This document shows, piece by piece, positions 43,100-49,591 of a DNA stretch of 64,000 nt. This DNA is from an uncultured Prevotellaceae bacterium. Lineage in GTDB: Bacteria > Bacteroidota > Bacteroidia > Bacteroidales > Bacteroidaceae. The notes beneath the pieces are model-generated. The model saw only the letters and a program-made list of their open reading frames with translations. It did not search any database and had not been told where the DNA came from. The position numbers and the translations under genes are program-made. The number at the start of each line of letters is the position of its first letter. Within the stretch, counting starts at the first letter, position 1. The stretch is taken from contig ONCG01000005.1 in NCBI GenBank assembly GCA_900316285.1, positions 1 through 64,000 of the forward strand, written 5' to 3'.

Positions 43100-43738
43100 T
43101 TAGTTCACGCTAAGCACGCCATAAGGACCGGTGGTGGAGGCGCGATAGCGGATGAGTTTTTGGCCGGCGTCGCCACTGGCAATAATGCCTCCATTGTTCA
43201 GGTCGTACTGCCGTTGACAGGCCTTGCAGGTGGCGATGCCGTTGGAGGCAACCTGCAGAGCATAGCTGCGGATCGGAACACGCGAATCGTCGTAGCAGTT
43301 CGGGCACTCGCGGTCGAAGGCGTAGAACACTGGTGGGTCGGCAAGCATGCCAAAGCCCACGATGAGACCATCGTTCATGCCAAGCATAAGTGTGCGCCGC
43401 GCGTCGATGGCATTGAAGATGCTCTCGGAGGATGTCTGCTGACTGCTGACGAACCGGAAGTATTGTGCGCCGCCGTGGTTGGCAAGTGTGATTGTGGTGA
43501 ACACACCGGTGTAGGGTGTCATCGCTGCCGCTAGCGTAGGGTCTTGGTGCACGTTATTGTCGATAACGAGATAGCACCGGTGGCCCGAGAACTCGTTCTG
43601 CGTGTCACCACACCCCCAAAACATACTAAGACATAACAAACATATAATATTTAAGACATACGAACGAATTATTATTAAGACATACGGGACAGACGAACAT
43701 GTTTTATTTGAGACATACGAGACAAAAGAACATAAGTT
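43100..43738 (-). CDS. small lipoprotein with two CxxC pairs; start unclear
   Basis: The conserved part starts near LCLSMFWGCGDTQNEF, a lipobox, and runs about 175 residues to VSVN. Near the C-terminus are ECPNC and ATCKACQRQYDLNNGG, a zinc-ribbon or Rieske-like arrangement of two CxxC pairs about 25 residues apart. No ATG lies close upstream of the lipobox: the frame continues through the tandem satellite at 43640-43870 to an ATG at 43798, so the signal peptide seems to be made partly of repeat sequence. The 5' boundary given here is approximate (the nearest TTG/ATT-like starts lie in this stretch). Function unknown; a fragment of a second copy is at 42886. Confidence 0.5.
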   Translation of the reverse strand, partial: NLCSFVSYVSNKTCSSVPYVLIIIRSYVLNIICLLCLSMFWGCGDTQNEFSGHRCYLVIDNNVHQDPTLAAAMTPYTGVFTTITLANHGGAQYFRFVSSQQTSSESIFNAIDARRTLMLGMNDGLIVGFGMLADPPVFYAFDRECPNCYDDSRVPIRSYALQVASNGIATCKACQRQYDLNNGGIIASGDAGQKLIRYRASTTGPYGVLSVN

Positions 43739-43870
43739 TGTTCGTTTGTTGCGTATGTCTTCAAAAAATGCTTGTATGTTCGCTTGTTCGTTTGTCACGT
43801 ATGTCTCTCAATAATAATTCGTTCGTCTGTCCCGTATGTCTCAAAAAAGTACGCCTGTCAGGTATGTCTT
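43640..43870. repeat. tandem satellite, array 4, arranged as a large inverted repeat
   Basis: Units AAGACATACGGGACAGACGAAC in one direction (43650-43735) and GTTCGTCTGTCCCGTATGTC in the other (43740-43870), including the matched flank GAACGAATTATTATT / AATAATAATTCGTTC. It could form a very long hairpin between argH and the lipoprotein gene. Confidence 0.8.
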
Positions 43871-45201
43871 ATCAACTTCTGTTCCGCCTGTTCGGCTTGT
43901 GAGAAATTGAAGTCGGCAAGGCGTTGCTGCATGAGGTTGGCGATTTGTTCGTTGCAGAGGTTGCCGATGCTGCCTTCGTGGGTGTGATGGATGTCGTGAT
44001 TGGCTTGAAAGTCGCCAGCCTCGATGGCCAGTCCCACCTGTCGATAAGCATCGCGGAAGGGCACTCCGCTGGCGGCGAGGCGGTTCACCTCCTCAACGGA
44101 GAACATCGGGTCGTACATCGGGTTGTCGAGGATGTGTTCGTTGATCTCCATGCGTTCCACGATGTAGCAGGCCATGGCAAGGCAGTCCTTCAGTTCGTCG
44201 AAGGCAGGCAGGAAGGTCTCCTTGATGATCTGCAGGTCGCGGAAGTAGCCCGTGGGCAGGTTGTTCATGATGAGTGTCACCTGCTGTGGCAGCGCCTGCA
44301 GCTTGTTCGACTTACCGCGGATAAGCTCGAACACGTCGGGGTTCTTCTTATGCGGCATGATCGACGAGCCAGTGGTGCACTCCTTCGGCAGGCGCACAAA
44401 GCCGAAGTTCTGCGAACAGAACAGGCAGGCGTCGTAGGCAAGCTTCGACAGCGTGCCTGCCACCGATGCCATAGCAAAGGCGACGTTGCGCTCGGTCTTG
44501 CCGCGTCCCATCTGTGCATACACTACGTTGTATGCCATCGTGTCGAAGCCCAGCAGGTCGGTGGTGAGCTGGCGGTTCAGCGGGAACGACGAGCCATAGC
44601 CTGCTGCCGAGCCAAGCGGGTTGCGATTGGTCTGACGATAGGCGGCCTGCAGCAACAACACATCGTCGCAGAGGCTCTCGGCATGAGCACCAAACCACAG
44701 TCCGAACGACGAGGGCATTGCCACCTGCAGATGTGTGTAGCCAGGCATGAGCACGTGCTTCGTCTCCTCGCTGCGGCGCTGCAGGGCTTGGAAGAGCTGG
44801 TTCACAAGCATCACCACCTCCTTCAATTCATGACGGATGAAGAGCTTCAGGTCGACGAGCACCTGGTCGTTGCGCGAGCGGCCGGAGTGGATTTTCTTTC
44901 CCACATCGCCCAAGCGGCGCGTGAGCAACAGCTCCACCTGCGAGTGGACGTCCTCGACGCCCTCCTCGATGACGAACTCGCCACGCTCACACTGGTGGTA
45001 GATGTCGCGCAGTGCGTCGAGCAGTTGCTCCAGCTCCTGCTTCTCGAGCAGTCCGATGGTTTCCAGCATGGTGATATGCGCCATGGAACCTAGCACGTCG
45101 TAGGGTGCCAGGTAGAGATCCATGTCGCGATCACGACCCACCGTGAACCGCTCTATCTCGGCGGTCATCTCAAAGTTCTTGCTCCAGAGTTTCTGTGCCA
45201 T
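43858..45201 (-). CDS. argH: argininosuccinate lyase
   Basis: A 447-residue cytoplasmic enzyme that splits argininosuccinate into arginine and fumarate. Motifs: LWSKNFEMTAEIERFTVGRD at the start, KIHSGRSRNDQV, and the fumarase-superfamily signature GSSIMPHKKNPD with the catalytic Ser. ATG 45201 gives MAQKLWSKNF, the family N-terminus; longer starts are only overlap with the upstream gene, whose stop lies 32 nt inside argH. Last gene of a pyrE-SRPBCC-argH series. Its stop lies in the satellite array at 43640-43870. Confidence 0.95.
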   Translation of the reverse strand: MAQKLWSKNFEMTAEIERFTVGRDRDMDLYLAPYDVLGSMAHITMLETIGLLEKQELEQLLDALRDIYHQCERGEFVIEEGVEDVHSQVELLLTRRLGDVGKKIHSGRSRNDQVLVDLKLFIRHELKEVVMLVNQLFQALQRRSEETKHVLMPGYTHLQVAMPSSFGLWFGAHAESLCDDVLLLQAAYRQTNRNPLGSAAGYGSSFPLNRQLTTDLLGFDTMAYNVVYAQMGRGKTERNVAFAMASVAGTLSKLAYDACLFCSQNFGFVRLPKECTTGSSIMPHKKNPDVFELIRGKSNKLQALPQQVTLIMNNLPTGYFRDLQIIKETFLPAFDELKDCLAMACYIVERMEINEHILDNPMYDPMFSVEEVNRLAASGVPFRDAYRQVGLAIEAGDFQANHDIHHTHEGSIGNLCNEQIANLMQQRLADFNFSQAEQAEQKLIRHT

Positions 45202-45646
45202 CGGTCGGTGGGATTTCGGTCGGGGAAATAGCTGTGTAATCAATCGCCTGCAGCACATCGGCCATCTTCTCAATGCCCTCCTGCAGGGGTTTCTGCACCA
45301 TCGCACGAATGAACATGTTCAGCTCGGCCTTGATGGTGAGCTTCATCTTGCACGCCTCCTCGCCCTCGGGCAAGAGCTGAATCCAGAAGTTCAGTGGCAC
45401 CGGCGACTGCGTGGCCTCAAACTTGATGGTCTTCGGTTCCTCACGGTCAACGATCTGCATGGCCACGCGCCCCACCATCGGAGCCTCGAGGCTCACGGAG
45501 TCTCTGTCGAACTCCAATCCCTGCACCTTATCTTCTGGTATGCGGTTGCGCACACGCTCGATGTTCTGCAGGTTGCTCAGCATGTCGTATACTTTCTGTT
45601 GCGACGCCTCAATGTGGCGCACGCTGCTTTCAAACTTTGTACTCAC
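45170..45646 (-). CDS. SRPBCC-fold (START/Bet v 1-like) protein
   Basis: A 158-residue protein. The START-like fold is suggested by KFESSVRHIEASQQKVYDML, the central VSLEAPMVGRVAMQIVD and the C-terminal helix MVQKPLQEGIEKMADVLQ. Conserved in Bacteroidales, function unknown, possibly lipid or hydrophobic ligand binding. A GTG at 45646 is the likely start because relatives begin at the MSTKFES level; a TTG at 45679 is an alternative. It overlaps argH by 32 nt. Confidence 0.7.
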   Translation of the reverse strand: MSTKFESSVRHIEASQQKVYDMLSNLQNIERVRNRIPEDKVQGLEFDRDSVSLEAPMVGRVAMQIVDREEPKTIKFEATQSPVPLNFWIQLLPEGEEACKMKLTIKAELNMFIRAMVQKPLQEGIEKMADVLQAIDYTAISPTEIPPTDGTETLEQEL

Positions 45647-45698
45647 GATTGATATTTTTACGGTTTTACGGATTGACAATGGTCACATCACGGAACGG

Positions 45699-45870
45699 GC
45701 AGACCGCCGCGCAAGCGCGAAGTGAAATGTGAAAAGTGAAAAGAGTAAAGTGCCTACGGCCCGTGAAAACGAATCGCTGAATCTGTTCGGGCAGACACGG
45801 GGGTCTGCCCCTACGTCTCAACTTCTCCGCTCGACCCATAGGGGCGCTTTCATAGCGTAGCGGAGAAAGA
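45699..45870. repeat. repeat mosaic between SRPBCC gene and pyrE
   Basis: Contains GGGCAGACCGCCGCGCAAGC followed by AAGTGAAAAGTGAAAAG, a half copy of the GGGGCAGAC element (45788-45814) and a TTTCATAGCGTAGCGGAG block shared with 15.7 and 30.3 kb. Confidence 0.65.
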
Positions 45871-45881
45871 ACGTCTCAACT

Positions 45882-46514
45882 TCATTTCCCCCACTCTGCC
45901 GGATTCTGGCGCCACTGGCGCAACAGTTCCAGGTCGGCGGCCGACACATAGCCGGTCTCGGAAGCCTCAGCGATGACATGTTCGTAGTCGGTGAGCGTGA
46001 GGAGTTCCACACCAGCCTCGCGGAATGCCTCGGCGGCAACATCGAAACCATAGGTGTGGCTGGCCACCATGCCCAACACCTCAATGCCTGCCTGTCGCAG
46101 CGCGTCGACGGCCTTCAGCGATGAGCCACCGGTGGAGATGAGGTCTTCCACCACAACCACCTTGGTGCCCGCGGCGAGCTCGCCTTCAATCTGATTGCCC
46201 ATGCCGTGATCTTTCGGTTTCGGACGCACATAGGCAAAGGGCAGGCCGAGTGCATCAGCCACCAGAGCACCCTGCGAGATGGCTCCCGTAGCAACACCGG
46301 CGATGGCCTCTACCTCCGGATAGTGCTCGAGGATCAGAGCCACCAGGCGCAGCTTCACATACGTGCGCACCTCGGGATAGGAGTTTACCTTGCGGTTATC
46401 ACAATAGATGGGCGACTTCCAGCCGCTCGCCCATGTGAACGGCTCTTGCGGTCTCAGCTTGATAGCTTTGATCTTCAGTAGTTTGGCGGCAAATGCCTTT
46501 TTCTGATTATCCAT
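45882..46514 (-). CDS. pyrE: orotate phosphoribosyltransferase
   Basis: A 210-residue cytoplasmic enzyme of pyrimidine synthesis, joining orotate and PRPP. Motifs: LRPQEPFTWASGWKSPIYCD, IAGVATGAISQGALVAD, the catalytic loop RPKPKDHGMGNQIEG and PRPP-binding VVVVEDLISTGGSSLKA. ATG 46514 fits the family and the promoter position (TAATTTTG at 46545-46552). Confidence 0.96.
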   Translation of the reverse strand: MDNQKKAFAAKLLKIKAIKLRPQEPFTWASGWKSPIYCDNRKVNSYPEVRTYVKLRLVALILEHYPEVEAIAGVATGAISQGALVADALGLPFAYVRPKPKDHGMGNQIEGELAAGTKVVVVEDLISTGGSSLKAVDALRQAGIEVLGMVASHTYGFDVAAEAFREAGVELLTLTDYEHVIAEASETGYVSAADLELLRQWRQNPAEWGK

Positions 46515-46544
46515 GTCGTTGGGTTCTATCGATAAAAACTTTGG

Positions 46545-46552
46545 CAAAATTA
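46545..46552 (-). promoter_or_regulatory. -7 promoter element of pyrE
   Basis: Minus-strand TAATTTTGCC, 31 nt upstream of ATG 46514. Confidence 0.6.
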
Positions 46553-46636
46553 CTGATTATTTTTGAATTATCCTACATTCTGTTCGTGATTTTGTGTGAA
46601 ATCGCACAAAAAGACACGCAGACATGTGTTGCGCCA

Positions 46637-48634
46637 TCAGCATTCGGCGGCTTCGCGCAGGGCCTCGATGTATTCGTAGAGTTTGCGATAGAAGGGGTGG
46701 CGAGTCATCGTGTCGGGGTTGCCGAGGATGATGAGCTTCATGCGGGCACGGGTGATGGCAACATTCATGCGGCGCAGGTCGCGGAGGAAGCCTATCTGCC
46801 CATCGTCGTTGGAGCGCACAAGGGAAATCAAGATAACATCGCGCTCCTGACCTTGGAAGCCATCGACGGTGTTGATGGAGATGAGACTGCGGTAGGGCTT
46901 GAAGAATGCATCGCGCTTCACGAGGTGCCGCAAGTACTGCACCTGTGCACGATAGGGCGAGATAACACCCACGTCGATGCGCTCTTCGAGAATGCGTGTC
47001 TTGCCTATCTTCGTGAAGTACTGCTTCAGGATGTCGAGCGTCTGTTCGGCTTCCTTCTTATTGATGCGGCCGAACGACTCTCCGACAAACTCCTCACCAT
47101 CGGCATCCGTCGCAATCCACTCCATTGGAATATCGTAATCGAGGATGCTGCGATGCTTCACCTGCGGTGCACTTTTCACCTTTCCATCGTAGAACCAGTC
47201 GGAGGAGAAGCGCATGATTTCCTCGTTCATACGGTATTGCACACCGAGCAGCGTGACTGCCTCGGGATGGTTCTCGACGAGGCGTTCCATGAGCGTACGA
47301 CCCAGACCGGCTTTCAGGGCAGCGAGGCTCTTCACCGTGGGCGGCAGCTGGCAGTGGTCGCCGGCCAACACCACACGTCGCACACGGCGGATAGGAATCC
47401 AGCAGGCAGCCACGAGGGCCTGGGCGGCTTCATCGATGAACAACGTGTTGTACTTCTGGCCTTCCAACAGACGGTTCGCAGAACCTACAAGGGTGCAGGC
47501 GATGACACGTGCTTCGCCAAACAACTCGGCATTGATGCGAATCTCCAGTTCGGCCGCACGACTCTTCAGGCGGTCCATTTTCTGATGCCAGTTCTCAGAA
47601 CCACGCTTGCGGTGCTGTCGCAACTCGCGAATAGCTTTACGAATGCTCCACAACAGTTCGTAGTCAGGATGTGCCTCGAAGCGTCGCTCATAGGTGAACG
47701 ACAACATTTTGTCATTCACACGCGTGGGGTTGCCGATGCGCAGCACATTTACGCCGCGGTCGACGAGGCGCTCTGAAATCCAGTCGACAGCCATGTTCGA
47801 CTGTGCACATACCAACACTTGCGGCTCGCGATGCAGGGTTTCGAAGATGGCCTCAACGAGTGTCGTCGTCTTGCCCGTGCCGGGAGGGCCATGCACAATC
47901 GCCACATCCTTCGCCCGCAACACCAGGTTCACCGCCTGCTCCTGCGTGGGGTTGAGCCAAGGGAAGGAGAGGGGGGCGAAAGAGAAGAAGCGGCAGGTTC
48001 CCACACCCCCGGGGGTGGGTTTATAAAATAGGTCGCGCAACTCAGCAAGCCGATTGTTCTTGGAACGCATCACACGATCAAGGGCGTCGAACATGGTGCG
48101 ATAGCTGGTCTCGTCGAACGAGAGTTGAATGCCAAGCTGCTGATCGGTGTTCTGCAATTCGATGATAGGTGCCGAGTCGGGCACGGCTACAACCATTCGA
48201 TCGCAATCAACATAAGAGACTGTAGCGGTGAAATTGTAGTAGGAAGGAGACCCACCCCCAACCCCTCCCGAGGGGAGGGGAGTTTGATTAGCTTTGTTGG
48301 TAGTGTTATCTGTAGAATGGGTATTCAGACTCCCCTCCCCTCGGGAGGGGTTGGGGGTGGGTTTTCCTTTAAAGAACTGCACCGGCCTTCCGAACTCGAA
48401 GTTATGTTCGATGTCGTTATCGGTGGTGCGAAACACCTCTATGCATAGTTGGTTCAGGGAGTTATAGTAGCTCTTGCCCACCCGCAGCGGGAACCATGCA
48501 TCGCCCCTCTTCACCAAGCGCTGAAGGCCGCGACTCTCGGTCAGCTTGCGATAGGCTTCCTTCTCGGTGAAATATTCTATCTCGAGCAGCATGCGCTGCC
48601 GTTGTAGTTCCAGTATGGGCGATGACTGATTCAT
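46637..48634 (-). CDS. superfamily 1 DNA/RNA helicase (SMUBP2/UPF1-like)
   Basis: A 665-residue protein. Walker A VHGPPGTGKTTTLVEAI near residue 230, Walker B YNTLFIDEAAQAL near 370, VVLAGDHCQLPPTVKS, QYRMNEEIMRF, and motifs V/VI SINTVDGFQGQERDVILIS and RRMNVAITRARMKLII near 610-640. N-terminal about 200 residues resemble the beta-barrel and stalk of IGHMBP2-like helicases. Residues 91-129 (PTPNPSRGEGSLNTHS... to PSGGVGGGSPS) are encoded by a 116-nt GC-rich inverted repeat; a second small hairpin (48000-48022) encodes YKPTPGGVG. ATG 48634 is preferred because the -7 box TACCTTTG is at 48645-48652. Confidence 0.88.
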   Translation of the reverse strand: MNQSSPILELQRQRMLLEIEYFTEKEAYRKLTESRGLQRLVKRGDAWFPLRVGKSYYNSLNQLCIEVFRTTDNDIEHNFEFGRPVQFFKGKPTPNPSRGEGSLNTHSTDNTTNKANQTPLPSGGVGGGSPSYYNFTATVSYVDCDRMVVAVPDSAPIIELQNTDQQLGIQLSFDETSYRTMFDALDRVMRSKNNRLAELRDLFYKPTPGGVGTCRFFSFAPLSFPWLNPTQEQAVNLVLRAKDVAIVHGPPGTGKTTTLVEAIFETLHREPQVLVCAQSNMAVDWISERLVDRGVNVLRIGNPTRVNDKMLSFTYERRFEAHPDYELLWSIRKAIRELRQHRKRGSENWHQKMDRLKSRAAELEIRINAELFGEARVIACTLVGSANRLLEGQKYNTLFIDEAAQALVAACWIPIRRVRRVVLAGDHCQLPPTVKSLAALKAGLGRTLMERLVENHPEAVTLLGVQYRMNEEIMRFSSDWFYDGKVKSAPQVKHRSILDYDIPMEWIATDADGEEFVGESFGRINKKEAEQTLDILKQYFTKIGKTRILEERIDVGVISPYRAQVQYLRHLVKRDAFFKPYRSLISINTVDGFQGQERDVILISLVRSNDDGQIGFLRDLRRMNVAITRARMKLIILGNPDTMTRHPFYRKLYEYIEALREAAEC
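48000..48022. repeat. short in-frame hairpin in the helicase gene
   Basis: CCCACACCCCCGGGGGTGGG: a GC palindrome coding for PTPGGVG. Confidence 0.5.
48248..48363. repeat. in-frame GC-rich inverted repeat in the helicase gene
   Basis: Arms ACCCACCCCCAACCCCTCCC (from 48250) and its inverse ending at 48363, each with its own GGGAGGGG hairpin, with a 45-nt centre. Same family as 18030-18142, 49473-49590 and 58262-58382. Confidence 0.9.
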
Positions 48635-48644
48635 AAATCTGCTG

Positions 48645-48652
48645 CAAAGGTA
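48645..48652 (-). promoter_or_regulatory. -7 promoter element of the helicase gene
   Basis: Minus-strand TACCTTTG; the expected transcript start is only a few bases before ATG 48634. Confidence 0.6.
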
Positions 48653-48659
48653 CAAAAAA

Positions 48660-48692
48660 GTTTAGAGTTGAGTGTTGAGTGTTGAGAGTTTT
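48660..48692. repeat. GAGTTGAGTGTTGAG tandem repeat
   Basis: GTTTAGAGTTGAGTGTTGAG followed by TGTTGAGAG; related to 16045-16083 and to the in-frame copy at 50288-50322. Confidence 0.6.
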
Positions 48693-48780
48693 TTGTGATT
48701 TTGGCTAACGCCGAAGGTCTCACGCTTGGAAATGAAAACAAAAACTTTCGTTTTTATTTTGCATTTCGCTCACTTAATCG

Positions 48781-48788
48781 TACCTTTG
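48781..48788 (+). promoter_or_regulatory. -7 promoter element of the ABC ATPase gene
   Basis: TACCTTTG, 7 nt before ATG 48795; the transcript would be almost leaderless. Confidence 0.6.
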
Positions 48789-48794
48789 CAGACG

Positions 48795-49472
48795 ATGACA
48801 GAAATGCATTTCGAAAACCTCACCATCGGCTACCAGCTGGGACACAAAAACGAGAAGGTGGTGGCACGTGGACTCTCGGCAACCCTCAAGGGTGGACAGC
48901 TGACGTGTCTGCTCGGCCGTAATGGCACGGGTAAGTCAACGTTGCTGCGCACGCTGGCAGAGCGCTGGCGCGGTGCGGTTGCCGTGGTGCTCACCGACCC
49001 ACTCGACGTTCGGAATCTCACAGCGGAAGAGGTGGTGGCGCTGGGGCGTACTCCCTACACGAACTTCTGGGGCACGCTCCGTCAGGATGACAAAGCCGCC
49101 GTGGCCGAGGCAATGCAGCTGGTGGGCATCACAGCACTTGCACAGCACGACATTGCAACACTCAGCGACGGCGAGCGACAGAAAGTGATGATGGCGAAGG
49201 CACTGGCACAGCAGACGCCAGTGATCATCCTTGACGAGCCCACCGCCTTCCTCGACTACCCCAGCAAGCAGGAGGTAATGGCTTTGCTGCAGATGCTCGC
49301 CCACGAACAAGGCAAAGCCGTGTTGCTCTCTACGCATGACGTAGAACTGGCTGAGCAATATGCCGACCAAATTTGGTTCATGAGCTGCCCCACCCCACAC
49401 AATGAAAACAAGGACGGTTCCCATCTATTGACAGGAACCGCCCAAGAACTGAATATCAGACAACTATTTTAA
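48795..49472 (+). CDS. ABC transporter ATP-binding protein (iron/cobalamin uptake type)
   Basis: A 225-residue ATPase. Walker A LLGRNGTGKSTLL near residue 40, signature LSDGERQKVMMAKAL near 130, Walker B PVIILDEPTAFLDY near 150 and switch His in LLSTHDVELAEQY. Closest in style to FecE/BtuD ATPases of siderophore, haem or vitamin B12 importers. No permease or binding-protein gene is next to it, so its partner is elsewhere. ATG 48804 is an alternative start given the promoter at 48781. Confidence 0.88.
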   Translation: MTEMHFENLTIGYQLGHKNEKVVARGLSATLKGGQLTCLLGRNGTGKSTLLRTLAERWRGAVAVVLTDPLDVRNLTAEEVVALGRTPYTNFWGTLRQDDKAAVAEAMQLVGITALAQHDIATLSDGERQKVMMAKALAQQTPVIILDEPTAFLDYPSKQEVMALLQMLAHEQGKAVLLSTHDVELAEQYADQIWFMSCPTPHNENKDGSHLLTGTAQELNIRQLF

Positions 49473-49590
49473 AGACCCTCCCCCCTGCCCCTCCCGTAAA
49501 GGGAGGGGAGTAAATACTCTTTCTGGCTGAAATACAACCGCAGAAGGATTCTACTCCCCTCCCTTACGGGAGGGGCTGGGGGGTGGGTCT
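49473..49590. repeat. long GC-rich inverted repeat between ABC ATPase and susA
   Basis: Arms from GACCCTCCCCCCTGCCCCTC and inverse GAGGGGCTGGGGGGTGGGTC around an AT-rich centre, between convergent genes; possibly a terminator for both. Confidence 0.88.
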
Positions 49591-49591
49591 C

